DNA from: Modicisalibacter xianhensis
GTDB lineage: Bacteria; Pseudomonadota; Gammaproteobacteria; Pseudomonadales; Halomonadaceae
Length of the DNA: 51,386 nt
Direction of reading: 5' to 3'
Assembly (NCBI RefSeq): GCF_900113605.1
Contig: NZ_FOPY01000008.1
Span: 199,778-251,163 of the forward strand
Numbering within the stretch: the first letter of the stretch is position 1; each line of letters begins with the position of its first letter. Made by a program: the position numbers and the translations under genes. The notes below the pieces were generated by a model. The model saw nothing but the letters and a program-made list of their open reading frames with translations, ran no database searches and had not been told where the DNA came from. Positions 36,081-44,798 of the stretch are shown here, in pieces.

Positions 36081-37421
36081 TCAGGCTCTGCTTTCGACGC
36101 CCTCTTCCGCGTCTTCGGTCACTGACTCCGCCCTGTCGGGCTCGTCATAGCTTTCAAAATCGATCTCGATCTGCTGCATCTCGTAACGTTGCTGATCGAG
36201 CTCATTGATATAGTGGGACGTCTCGACCAGCGGCATGGGCGCCAGCGGCTCCTGCTCCACCTCGGGCTCCAACCCGCGCCGACCATGCAGCCTTACCAGC
36301 ACGAACATGGCCAAGGTCAAGGCAGCCGCACCCAGGAACAGCCACAGCCCCTCGGGACCGACTACCTGCATGACCAGCGATGCACTGAACGGCCCGATGA
36401 CGGAGCCAATGCCATACCAGATCATCAACTTGGCATTGGCGGCAATGCTCTCGGCAGGCTCAAGCCAATCGTGGGTATGCGCCAGGCTCAGCGAATAGAG
36501 GGTGTGAAGCATTGCGGTATGCAGGCAAGCCACGATAAGCAGGGCCAGGTAGCTGTAGGCTGCCGCAACGGAGATCACACTGCCGGTCGCGGCCATCACC
36601 ACCGCCATGAAAAGGATAACCTTGCGACGGTCGATGCGATCCGAGACACGCCCCAGGGTCCATTGCGCCACCAACGCGACCATGGTGGTGATGGCCATGA
36701 ACTGGGACGTTTCACGCGTCGTCAGGCCAATTTCCTGACCAAAATAAGGTGTCATGGCAAAGAACGCCTGTGCCATCAGGCCGGCGGTAAACGCCCCTAC
36801 CAGGCCGACCGGTACACGCCGGTAAAGGTCGCGAAGCTTGATCTTGTGGGCTATATCGTGGCTACCCTGGGATGGACCGTGAATGCGGTGAATCGACAGC
36901 GGCACCAGGGCCAGTGCAAAGAGAATGCCCGACACCGAAAAGAGCACGGCAGAGCCCGGATCGGCCAGGTTCAGCATCCATTGTCCGCCAGCCAGCGACA
37001 AGGTAGAGATGATCATGTACCAGCCCAGTACCTTGCCACGATTCTCGTTGGTCGACTCGCCCGATACCCAGGACTCCATCACCATCAGCAAGCCCGCGGT
37101 GGATGCCCCACCCGCCACGCGCCAGACTAGCCAGGCCCAAGGGTTGATCCATAGGCCATGCAGCATGGCTGTCACCGCCAGCATCGCGGCACAGGCCGCG
37201 AAGACGCGGATATGCCCGACCGAGCGGATACGCTTCTCGATGAAATAGCTACCCAGCACGAACCCCAGCGAGAAACTCGACATGAGCAGACCCGCCATCT
37301 GCGACGGGAACCCCTCGAGGGACATGCGCACCCCGAGCAACGTCATGATCAAGCCATGTCCGAGCAGGAAACTGATTTCACACACGAACAGTATCGGCAA
37401 GGTTGCAGGCAAGCCGCGCAA
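36081..37421 (-). CDS. MFS transporter, YcaD-like
   Basis: About 446 residues with 12 hydrophobic helices of the major facilitator superfamily, starting at TTG 37421 (MRGLPATLPILFVCEISFLL), because AAGGAG sits eight bases before it; upstream frame has no ribosome binding site. The loop between helices 2 and 3 (SYFIEKRIRSVGHIRVFAAC), VESWVSGES-type MVMESWVSGESTNENRGKVL and GRVSDRIDRRKVILFMAVVM fit the YcaD-like group. A long acidic C-terminal tail (about 60 residues, ending EDAEEGVESRA) is unusual. The substrate is unknown. It converges with the HGLS-like gene. Confidence 0.85.
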   Translation of the reverse strand: MRGLPATLPILFVCEISFLLGHGLIMTLLGVRMSLEGFPSQMAGLLMSSFSLGFVLGSYFIEKRIRSVGHIRVFAACAAMLAVTAMLHGLWINPWAWLVWRVAGGASTAGLLMVMESWVSGESTNENRGKVLGWYMIISTLSLAGGQWMLNLADPGSAVLFSVSGILFALALVPLSIHRIHGPSQGSHDIAHKIKLRDLYRRVPVGLVGAFTAGLMAQAFFAMTPYFGQEIGLTTRETSQFMAITTMVALVAQWTLGRVSDRIDRRKVILFMAVVMAATGSVISVAAAYSYLALLIVACLHTAMLHTLYSLSLAHTHDWLEPAESIAANAKLMIWYGIGSVIGPFSASLVMQVVGPEGLWLFLGAAALTLAMFVLVRLHGRRGLEPEVEQEPLAPMPLVETSHYINELDQQRYEMQQIEIDFESYDEPDRAESVTEDAEEGVESRA

Positions 37422-37546
37422 GGATCGGTCTCCTTCTTCCAGCCAAAAAACGCAAGCGCCGGCACGCTGGCCGGCAAATGCACGAAAGTCTACTCTCCCT
37501 AACGTAGCCATCAAAACTTGGGAAGAAAATTTCACAGCGCTTGAGC

Positions 37547-37569
37547 TTATGCACAGAAACTGTGGATAA
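37547..37569. promoter_or_regulatory. Pair of inverted DnaA boxes
   Basis: TTATGCACA (37547-37555, one mismatch to TTATCCACA) and TGTGGATAA (37561-37569, exact complement of TTATCCACA) face each other across five bases. A third, weaker half (CTGTGCAAG, 37572-37580) follows. It could bind DnaA and affect the flanking promoters or act as a titration site. Confidence 0.5.
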
Positions 37570-37701
37570 AGCTGTGCAAGGTCCTTGAGCAAACGATCCA
37601 GGCCTTGATGAATCGTTGTTCTGCTACGAAATGATCAGTTTTTCATCAATTTTAGTAACAGTACATGCATTAGACAAAAGGCAAAGGTCAGCCTCCTGGC
37701 C

Positions 37702-37730
37702 GTGACAATCGTGCGCCGGGTAGTTTTAAA
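37702..37730 (+). promoter_or_regulatory. Candidate promoter for acetoacetyl-CoA synthetase
   Basis: GTGACA (37702-37707, 5 of 6) and TTTAAA (37725-37730, 4 of 6) with a 17-base spacer, about 100 bases upstream of the ATG. Confidence 0.4.
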
Positions 37731-37828
37731 TGGAATCGTTTTGCAGCGCACCACCCTGGCGGGGGCCCCGTTCCATGGGCTGCGTTCTCCATTGATATTC
37801 CGACAATCAACAATACAGGAGGGACAGC

Positions 37829-39778
37829 ATGTCGCAACCGCTCTGGCAGCCTTCCCAAACCGAGATCGAAGCGACACAGATGCATGCCCTCATGCAGCGC
37901 ATCAATCGCGAGCATGGCATCGAGATCCGCGACTATTCAGCGCTGCATGCCTGGAGCGTGGACAATCTGGAAGCGTTCTGGCAGCTGGTCTGGGAAGATA
38001 GCGACGTGCTGGCTGATACCCAGGGCGATACGGTACTCGAGCGCCCTGACGCCATGCCGGGTGCTCGCTGGTTTCCCCATGCTCGTCTCAACTTCGCCGC
38101 CAACCTGCTGCGCCGGCGAGATCAACATCCGGCCCTGATTGCCTGCGACGAGCGCGGGCGCCGCCAACAGCTCAGCTATGCCGAACTCTACGACCAGGTT
38201 GCCAAGCTGGCCCATGCGCTGCGGGGCAGCGGCGTCACCGCCGGTGATCGCGTAGCCGGTTTCGTGCCCAACAGCGAGCATGCCATTATCGGGATGCTCG
38301 CCACAGCCAGCCTGGGCGCTGTCTGGTCGAGCTGCTCGCCGGACTTTGGCTTCAATGGCGTGCTCGATCGCTTCGGGCAGATCCAGCCCAAGGTGCTGAT
38401 TGCCACCGACGGTTATACCTGGAATGGCAAGCCCATCGATACGCGCGAACGCGTCGCGCAAATCAGTGGCGCCATCGAGTCATTGAATCAGGTGGTGATT
38501 TTTCCCTTTCTGCATGACGAAGCTGACACACACGGTATCGACAAGGCCGTCGCCTGGCATGATTACCTGAACAATGCGGCTACCGAGATCGAGTTCGACC
38601 CTCAGCCGTTCGACCACCCTCTCTACATCCTGTATTCGTCAGGCACGACTGGCGCCCCGAAGTGCATCGTCCACTCGGCAGGCGGCACGCTGCTTCAGCA
38701 CCTCAAGGAGCATCGCCTGCACACCGACCTCCGGGCTGACGACGTACTGTTCTACTACACCACCTGCGGATGGATGATGTGGAACTGGCTGGTGTCCGGC
38801 CTGGCCTGCGGTGCGACCTTGGTGCTGTTCGACGGCTCGCCCTTCGCTCCCGCGCCCGACGTGCTGTGGTCATTGACCGAGCGCGAAGGCATCACCGTAT
38901 TCGGCACCAGTGCCAAGTACATCGCCGCCTGCGAGAAGGAAGGCCTCAAGCCTGGGCGAAGTCATGACCTTGGCCGCCTGCGTGCCGTACTCTCCACGGG
39001 CTCGGCTCTCGCTCACGAGTCTTTCGATTACGTCTATCGCGACATCAAGCCCAACCTGCTGCTGGCATCGATTTCCGGTGGCACCGATATCGTCTCCTGT
39101 TTCGCTCTGGGCTGCCCGATTCGTCCGGTCTATCGCGGCCAGCTGCAGTGCCGTGGCCTGGGCATGGCAGTGGATGTCTTCGATGACAATGGCAGACCAC
39201 TACGCGAGGAAAAAGGCGAACTGGTGTGTACACGCCCCTTCCCCTCGATGCCCATCGGTTTCTGGAACGATCCAGACAATGAGCGTTACCGGGACGCCTA
39301 CTTCTCGACCTTCCCGGGCATCTGGGCACATGGTGACTATGCCGAAATCACCGCCGAGGATGGCCTGATCATCCATGGTCGCTCGGATGCCGTGCTCAAT
39401 CCCGGTGGTGTGCGCATCGGTACTGCCGAAATCTATCGCCAGGTGGAAAAGGTCGAGGGGGTTCTCGAGTCACTATGCATCGGGCAGGAATGGGGGGATG
39501 ACCTCCGCGTGGTCCTGTTCGTGCGCCTGCAGCCTGGTGTCGAACTCGACGATCCCCTGCGCGACGAGATTCGGCGCACGATTCGCACCAATACCAGTCC
39601 GCGCCACGTACCGGCCAGGATCATTCAGGTCAGTGACATTCCCCGCACCCTGTCGGGCAAGATCGTCGAGCTGGCAGTGCGCAACATCGTCCATGGTCGG
39701 CCCGTCAAGAATCAGGATGCCCTGGCCAACCCGGAAGCCCTGAAACTCTACGAAGACCTTCCCGAGCTTCAGCAGTAA
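37829..39778 (+). CDS. Acetoacetyl-CoA synthetase
   Basis: ANL-superfamily ligase that activates acetoacetate with ATP and CoA; 649 residues, the usual length. ACS-type N-terminal domain; ATP-binding loop YSSGTTGAPKCIVHS (about 269-283); WMMWNWLVSGL, SISGGTDIVSCFALG and GRSDAVLNPGGVRIGTAE motifs match acetoacetate rather than acetate enzymes. The C-terminal catalytic lysine is K611 in RTLSGKIVEL. CAGGAGGGACAGC precedes the ATG. It complements 3-hydroxybutyrate dehydrogenase at 32052 to form a ketone-body or PHB utilisation route. Confidence 0.93.
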   Translation: MSQPLWQPSQTEIEATQMHALMQRINREHGIEIRDYSALHAWSVDNLEAFWQLVWEDSDVLADTQGDTVLERPDAMPGARWFPHARLNFAANLLRRRDQHPALIACDERGRRQQLSYAELYDQVAKLAHALRGSGVTAGDRVAGFVPNSEHAIIGMLATASLGAVWSSCSPDFGFNGVLDRFGQIQPKVLIATDGYTWNGKPIDTRERVAQISGAIESLNQVVIFPFLHDEADTHGIDKAVAWHDYLNNAATEIEFDPQPFDHPLYILYSSGTTGAPKCIVHSAGGTLLQHLKEHRLHTDLRADDVLFYYTTCGWMMWNWLVSGLACGATLVLFDGSPFAPAPDVLWSLTEREGITVFGTSAKYIAACEKEGLKPGRSHDLGRLRAVLSTGSALAHESFDYVYRDIKPNLLLASISGGTDIVSCFALGCPIRPVYRGQLQCRGLGMAVDVFDDNGRPLREEKGELVCTRPFPSMPIGFWNDPDNERYRDAYFSTFPGIWAHGDYAEITAEDGLIIHGRSDAVLNPGGVRIGTAEIYRQVEKVEGVLESLCIGQEWGDDLRVVLFVRLQPGVELDDPLRDEIRRTIRTNTSPRHVPARIIQVSDIPRTLSGKIVELAVRNIVHGRPVKNQDALANPEALKLYEDLPELQQ

Positions 39779-39882
39779 TATACTCGCCTTGCGCCGCAGA
39801 ATCGGCGCGAGGCGCGTCATCAAGGCTGGGCAGCCTACGTCGCATCCAGTAGCATGTCGGCAAGTCATTGAAGGAGCTTGGC

Positions 39883-40755
39883 ATGTCGACCCTCAAGGGG
39901 CTCGTGAGCATTTTACTGCTGGTGCTCAGCACCCTGTTCTGGGCCGTTCCTCTGTACGCCTTGGCCCTATTGAAACTCGTCACGCCAACACGCCGGCTAC
40001 GCCTGCAGCTGTTGGGCGGCCTGAACCGTATCGCCCTGGCCTGGATAGGCACCAACTTGTGGTGGATGCGGCGCTGGCTCAAGCCACGCCTGGACATTCA
40101 CCTACCGGAGGGCCTATCGCCTCACCAATGGTGGCTGGTGATTGCCAATCACCGCAGCTGGACCGACATCTTCCTGCTGCAGATGGCCTTGCACCGCCGC
40201 ATTCCCATGCCGCGCTTCTTTCTCAAGCGAGAGTTGATCTGGGTACCGGTGATTGGCCTCGCATGGTGGGCGCTGGAGTTTCCGTTCATGCGGCGCTACA
40301 AGCGCGACGCCCTTGAGCGCAACCCCACACTGGCCATGCGCGATAGGCAAGCCACCGAACGACTTTGCGAGCGCGCCCAGCAAATGCCCATGGCTATCTA
40401 CAATTTCGTTGAAGGCACCCGCTTCACCACCGCCAAGCAACGCGTGCAGAATAGTCCCTATCGCCACTTGCTGCGCCCCAAGGCAGGTGGCACGGCTCAA
40501 GTTGTCAGTCTGCTGGGCCGCAGGCTCAGCGGCATCCTCGATGTCACGCTGGGCTACGCTCGCGAAACCCCCAGTTTCTGGGATTTTCTCTGCGGACGAG
40601 AAGCCTCCGTGAGCCTGTATGCTCGACGCCTCGACCTGCCGGGCTGGATGCACGGTGGTGATTATCATCAGGACCCGCAGTATAAGGAACGCTTCCAGAC
40701 ATGGCTCAACGCCTTGTGGCAGGACAAGGATCATTTCCTCGATTCATTGGGTTAA
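39883..40755 (+). CDS. PlsC-type acyltransferase, YihG-like
   Basis: 290-residue membrane-associated acyltransferase (1-acylglycerol-3-phosphate O-acyltransferase fold). The start ATG 39883 follows GAAGGAG. An N-terminal hydrophobic helix (KGLVSILLLVLSTLFWAVPL) precedes the catalytic HxxxxD box in VIANHRSWTDIFLLQ and the FVEGTRFT motif. In E. coli, YihG is a secondary lysophosphatidic acid acyltransferase. The next gene starts inside its last 55 bases. Confidence 0.87.
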   Translation: MSTLKGLVSILLLVLSTLFWAVPLYALALLKLVTPTRRLRLQLLGGLNRIALAWIGTNLWWMRRWLKPRLDIHLPEGLSPHQWWLVIANHRSWTDIFLLQMALHRRIPMPRFFLKRELIWVPVIGLAWWALEFPFMRRYKRDALERNPTLAMRDRQATERLCERAQQMPMAIYNFVEGTRFTTAKQRVQNSPYRHLLRPKAGGTAQVVSLLGRRLSGILDVTLGYARETPSFWDFLCGREASVSLYARRLDLPGWMHGGDYHQDPQYKERFQTWLNALWQDKDHFLDSLG

Positions 40756-41624
40756 TCGCCCTGCTTTGCCTGATGCTGAGCGGTTGCGCCACGCCTGCGG
40801 GATCGACGACCTGGCGTACCGCCCCTCCCCTGGCAGGAAACTGGGTTTCGATCCAGCGTGGCGACACATTGGGCGCCATCGCCAAGCGTGCCGACGTTCC
40901 GCTCGTCCGCCTGTTGCGCTTCAATCCTGGCGTTGACCCACACAAGCTGGCTATCGGCCAACGCATCATGGTCCCGACCCAGCAGGAGCGCGCCCCCTCG
41001 GGTGGTCCCTACCGCTACCAGGTACGTCCCGGCGACACCTACTCGAGTATTGCACGATATTTCGGCACCACGCCTGGACGCATCCAGGCCGCCAATCGCT
41101 CGGTGAACCCCAATACACTGAAGGTGGGCTACCTACTTCACGTCCCCCTGCGCGGTGACACGCCACGTGTGGCAAGTCGAGCACCGCAACCATCGCGTCC
41201 GGCCACCAAGCCGCCGGCCAGGCTTCCCGATCCCGGACCGCTGCCAGCACAACAGAAGGGGTGGCGTTGGCCGCTCGATGACTATCGCATCGTACGGCAA
41301 TTCGGCAAGGATGGTCGCGGCAGCCTGCAACCCATGTTGTTGAGCGCCCAGGGGGGTAGCCAGGCCAAGACAGTGGCCAGCGGCAAGGTCAGTTTTGCCA
41401 ATAGCATGAGACACCTGGGCAATGTGGTCATCATCCATCATCCCGACAACCTGCAGAGCGTCTATGCCTTGTGTGACGATCTGAAGGTCAAGGAAGGTCA
41501 ATCTGTAAGCACTGGCGTGGCGGTCTGCACGGTGGGCTACAGCTCAGCTACCGAGCGCTATGACCTGCTGTTCGACGTGCGCCATGGCGGCAAGCCCATC
41601 GATCCGCGCACCGTGCTGCGCTGA
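40701..41624 (+). CDS. LysM lipoprotein with degenerate LytM/M23 domain
   Basis: 307 residues. A signal segment ends in a lipobox (LMLSGC), predicting a lipoprotein. Two LysM domains (about 47-92, with SIQRGDTLGAIAKRADVP, and 104-150, with YQVRPGDTYSSIARYFG) bind peptidoglycan. The C-terminal M23/LytM-like domain (about 205-306) lacks the zinc residues: the HxxxD region reads GSLQPMLLSA and the HxH region reads YALCDD. This resembles the degenerate LytM factors EnvC/NlpD, which activate amidases. ATG 40701 overlaps the acyltransferase by 55 bases; GTG 40716 is an alternative start. Confidence 0.82.
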   Translation: MAQRLVAGQGSFPRFIGLIALLCLMLSGCATPAGSTTWRTAPPLAGNWVSIQRGDTLGAIAKRADVPLVRLLRFNPGVDPHKLAIGQRIMVPTQQERAPSGGPYRYQVRPGDTYSSIARYFGTTPGRIQAANRSVNPNTLKVGYLLHVPLRGDTPRVASRAPQPSRPATKPPARLPDPGPLPAQQKGWRWPLDDYRIVRQFGKDGRGSLQPMLLSAQGGSQAKTVASGKVSFANSMRHLGNVVIIHHPDNLQSVYALCDDLKVKEGQSVSTGVAVCTVGYSSATERYDLLFDVRHGGKPIDPRTVLR

Positions 41625-41657
41625 ATTCCGTTATTGATCAGCCAAGCATGAACGAGA

Positions 41658-41681
41658 AAGCCGTCTCTGGAGAGACGGCTT
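41658..41681. terminator. Bidirectional hairpin between LysM protein and gcvT
   Basis: An 11-base inverted repeat AAGCCGTCTCT/AGAGACGGCTT separated by GG lies between two convergent genes. On the minus strand it is followed by TCTCGTTC, so it serves gcvT best. Confidence 0.75.
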
Positions 41682-41688
41682 GGCATTG

Positions 41689-41704
41689 ACAAGATAACGG
41701 TATA
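41689..41704. repeat. Copy 3 of intergenic motif ACWAGATAACGGTATA
   Basis: ACAAGATAACGGTATA lies between the terminator hairpin and the gcvT stop, in a convergent gap where no gene promoter is expected. Identical over 16 bases to 17459-17474. Confidence 0.75.
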
Positions 41705-41713
41705 TTTACCAAA

Positions 41714-42826
41714 CTAGCCGCGGTAGTAGCCAGGCTCGACGAATGGCATCCTGGCAATAGTCATTGGCAGACGTTTGCCACGCACTTCGGCATAGACCAC
41801 ATTGCCGAGCTCGGCATCATCAATCGACACATAGCCCATCGCTACCGGCTTGCCCACCGAGGGACCGAAACTGCCGGACGTGACCTGTCCGATATGCCTG
41901 TCGTCCTCGGAGTAGAGTTCAGCGCCTTTGCGTACCGGTGCGCGCCCCTCGCCAAGCAGGCCGACACGCTTGCGTTGGTGATCCTTGGCCTGGATCTGAT
42001 GGAGGATGATATCCGCACCCAGAAACCCGGCTTCACGCTCCCCTCCATAGCGACGCGACTTGCCTACGGCCCAGATAAGCCCTGCTTCCACAGGCGTGGT
42101 GGTCTGATCGATATCGTGACCGTACAGGCACAGGCCCGCCTCGAGCCGTAGCGAATCGCGGGCACCCAGACCGATCGGCTCCACTTCCGTTTCATTCAGA
42201 AGTTGCCGCGCCAGTGCCTCGCACTGCTCTGCCGCTACCGATATCTCGAAACCGTCCTCGCCGGTATAGCCGCTGCGACTGATCCAGACGGGAATACCCG
42301 CCATGTCATGACGGCTGTGTTGCATGAAGGTCATCTTGCAGGCATCAGGACACAGTCGAGCCATCACATCTGCCGCTTTTGGCCCCTGCAACGCCAGCAA
42401 GCCACGATCGAGTTCCTCGACTTCATATTCGCTGCCCAGCCCCATGCGCAGATGCGCGATATCCTGCGCCTTGCAGGCGGCGTTGACCACGAGATAGAGA
42501 TGATCGCCGGCGTTGACCACCATCAGGTCGTCGAGGATGCCGCCTTCGGTACCGGTAAACAGCGCATATCGCTGCATGCCTTCGCGCAGGCCCACGATGT
42601 CGGCGCAGACCAGCGACTCCAGCGCCTGGGCAGGCTCAGGACCGCGCACGACAATCTGCCCCATGTGCGAGACATCGAACAGCCCGCATGACGTGCGGGT
42701 ATGCTCATGTTCCTTCTTGACTCCCAGCGGGTATTGTACCGGCATGGAGTAGCCAGCGAATTCGACCATCTTGCCGCCCAGTTGCTGGTGCAACTCGTGC
42801 AGCGGGGTCTTGCCAAGTTCGTACAT
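41714..42826 (-). CDS. gcvT: GcvT, aminomethyltransferase (glycine cleavage T-protein)
   Basis: Transfers the methylene of H-protein-bound aminomethyl to tetrahydrofolate, releasing ammonia. 370 residues from the ATG at 42826 (MYELGKTPLHELHQQLGGKM), with GAGGAGCG upstream (E. coli 364). Folate-site motifs VEFAGYSMPVQY, the conserved SRSGYTGEDGFEI and LGARDSLRLEAGLCLYGHD are intact. The symporter gene is 37 bases upstream on the same strand, while gcvH and gcvP are transcribed in the opposite direction. Confidence 0.96.
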   Translation of the reverse strand: MYELGKTPLHELHQQLGGKMVEFAGYSMPVQYPLGVKKEHEHTRTSCGLFDVSHMGQIVVRGPEPAQALESLVCADIVGLREGMQRYALFTGTEGGILDDLMVVNAGDHLYLVVNAACKAQDIAHLRMGLGSEYEVEELDRGLLALQGPKAADVMARLCPDACKMTFMQHSRHDMAGIPVWISRSGYTGEDGFEISVAAEQCEALARQLLNETEVEPIGLGARDSLRLEAGLCLYGHDIDQTTTPVEAGLIWAVGKSRRYGGEREAGFLGADIILHQIQAKDHQRKRVGLLGEGRAPVRKGAELYSEDDRHIGQVTSGSFGPSVGKPVAMGYVSIDDAELGNVVYAEVRGKRLPMTIARMPFVEPGYYRG

Positions 42827-42863
42827 CGGGTCGCTCCTCGTCATGATTCATGCGTTCGGCGGT

Positions 42864-44243
42864 TCAGCGCCCCAGGTCTTCACCCGGCAGCACGGTCTTG
42901 CCCTCGAAGTAGTCCTTGGTCAGCTTGAACACGACCGGCGACAGCAAGGCCAAGGCAATCAGGTTGGGAATCGCCATGAGGGCATTGAAGACGCTGGCCA
43001 TCAGCCAGACGAAATCCAGAGGGGCTACGGCACCAGCAAGAATGGCCAGAATGTAGACCACACGGTAAAGCTTGATCGAACGTACGCCGAACAGATACTC
43101 GAAACATTTTTCGCCGTAGAAGGCCCAACCGAGAATGGTCGTGAAGGCAAACACGGCCAAGGCAAAGGACACGACATACTGCCCGAAGCCCGGCAAGGTG
43201 TTGTCAAAGGCCATGGTCGTCAGTGCTGCCCCGGTCTCGCCCGATGTCCAGTCACTGGTGGTCAGAATGGCCAGGGCAGTAATCGAGCAGACGATGATGG
43301 TATCGATGAACGTGCCCAGCATGGCCACCAGCCCCTGGCGAACGGGATTCTTGGTCTGTGCCGCAGCGTGGGCGATCGGTGCACTGCCCAACCCAGCCTC
43401 GTTGGAAAACACCCCACGCGCCACGCCGAACTGGATGGCCTTGGCCACGGCGGCCCCAGCGAAACCGCCCGCTGCGGAGATCGGCGTGAATGCATGGCCG
43501 AAGATCAGCCCGAGCGCCGTACCGATCTGATCGGCGTTAATGAACAGGACCAGCAGACCGCAGACCAGGTAAGCGATGGCCATGAGCGGCACCAGCTTGC
43601 CTGCCACCTTGGCAATACGCTTGATGCCGCCCAGGATGACTGCCCCGGCCAATAGCATGATCACGATCCCGGTCAGCCAGGGCGGCAGATTCAATGACTC
43701 GTTAAGCCCATCGGCGACAGAGTTCGACTGTACGGTATTACCAATGCCGAACGCGGCGACAGCGCCGAAGAAGGCGAATAACCCACCGAGCCAGGCCCAC
43801 TTGCGGCCCAGGCCGTTGCGGATGTAGTACATGGGCCCACCGACGTGGTCTCCCGCTTCGTCGACCTCACGATAGCGAACGGCGAGCACGGCCTCCGCGA
43901 ACTTGGTCGCCATACCTACCAAGGCAGTGATCCACATCCAGAACACGGCGCCAGGGCCCCCTAGGAAGATCGCCGTGGCAACCCCGGCGATATTACCGGT
44001 GCCGATGGTCGCGGAGAGCGAGGTCATCAGGGCATTGAATGGCGACACCTCGCCTTCCTTTTCATCCCCTTCGGCCGTGGTCCGCCCCTGCCACAATAGC
44101 TTGAAGCCGACCCCAAGCTTGCGGATGGGCATGACCTTCAGACCCAGTTGGAGATACAACCCCACCCCGAGCAGCAGCAAGAGCATCAGGGGGCCCCAGA
44201 CCACCCCTTCGATAGCTGAGAGAATATTTGTCAACGTTTCCAC
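42864..44243 (-). CDS. AGCS-family sodium:alanine/glycine symporter
   Basis: 459-residue inner-membrane symporter with about ten or eleven helices. Family motifs SATIGTGNIAGVATAIFLGG (about 73-92), GAVFWMWITALVGMATKFAE and SNEAGLGSAPIAHAAA are present. The GTG start at 44243 follows TTGGAG. Because gcvT follows 37 bases later, glycine is the likely physiological substrate, with alanine or D-forms possible. Sodium coupling fits the halophilic host. Confidence 0.92.
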   Translation of the reverse strand: METLTNILSAIEGVVWGPLMLLLLLGVGLYLQLGLKVMPIRKLGVGFKLLWQGRTTAEGDEKEGEVSPFNALMTSLSATIGTGNIAGVATAIFLGGPGAVFWMWITALVGMATKFAEAVLAVRYREVDEAGDHVGGPMYYIRNGLGRKWAWLGGLFAFFGAVAAFGIGNTVQSNSVADGLNESLNLPPWLTGIVIMLLAGAVILGGIKRIAKVAGKLVPLMAIAYLVCGLLVLFINADQIGTALGLIFGHAFTPISAAGGFAGAAVAKAIQFGVARGVFSNEAGLGSAPIAHAAAQTKNPVRQGLVAMLGTFIDTIIVCSITALAILTTSDWTSGETGAALTTMAFDNTLPGFGQYVVSFALAVFAFTTILGWAFYGEKCFEYLFGVRSIKLYRVVYILAILAGAVAPLDFVWLMASVFNALMAIPNLIALALLSPVVFKLTKDYFEGKTVLPGEDLGR

Positions 44244-44798
44244 GTGAATACTCCAATATTTCGCTTGTTGTTATGGGCTCTCGGCGCACCGTTAAGCCCT
44301 GAGCAAGACGGAGAAGCGACCCGCTTCTTACAAACCCGCTTACCTTAGCGAATACCGCCACCGAGACCCAGCGTTATATAGGAAATTTTTGCCTGCCTGG
44401 CCTATCGCAGTAAAACCTTAGGACGTTCGTCGAAAGCACCGATATCAGCACGCTGCTGTCTGATCGCTGCGGACAGCCGCCCCCTTCTCATCGAGAAACT
44501 TGTTTCCGATAAGAAACATCGCTACATTACCGACCTGATACAGTCTAGACAACCTGGCCCGTTGCGAACTCATGCCGCTGGAAAACATGCCGAGTTTTCC
44601 GACAAGCGACATTACGGCAAAGGTTGATGCATTCAGCGCAACTGGCTGGACGAGATCCCGAAAGGTGGCCACGCTATAGCCACGGTCAGGTCGTATGGCG
44701 GCACAAACTCATTGGACATCCCTATGGGACTCGTAACCTCAGACATATGGCGGTACGATTCCCGCCGACAGGAAACCCTTTTCGTATAGGAAAATAAG
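44244..44798. other. 555-base divergent region between symporter-gcvT and gcvH-gcvP
   Basis: It must hold promoters for both halves of the glycine cleavage genes. Three small hairpins lie in a row: GCGG/CCGC (44469-44480), TTCTC/GAGAA (44485-44497) and GTTTC/GAAAC (44502-44517); another, GTGGC/GCCAC, lies near 44666-44684. I could not match the conserved cores of glycine riboswitches on either strand. A 75-codon GTG-start frame (minus 44445-44672) is not convincing. Confidence 0.55.

Larger units (their letters stand above)
37422..37828. other. 407-base divergent intergenic region between MFS and acetoacetyl-CoA synthetase genes
   Basis: More AT-rich than its surroundings. It contains two inverted DnaA-box-like 9-mers (37547-37569) and a candidate promoter for the synthetase (37702-37730). 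No credible open frame was seen. Confidence 0.6.

Noticed and set aside
37547-37580. Chromosomal replication origin
   Set aside because: Only two good DnaA boxes, no dnaA, dnaN, gidA or rpmH genes nearby and no AT-rich repeat array.
44445-44672. 75-codon minus-strand open frame with GTG start in the gcvH upstream region
   Set aside because: Third-position GC is clearly lower than in neighbouring genes, there is no good ribosome binding site and no recognised similarity.
44685-44798. Possible glycine riboswitch before gcvH
   Set aside because: None of the conserved core strings of the glycine aptamer is visible on either strand.
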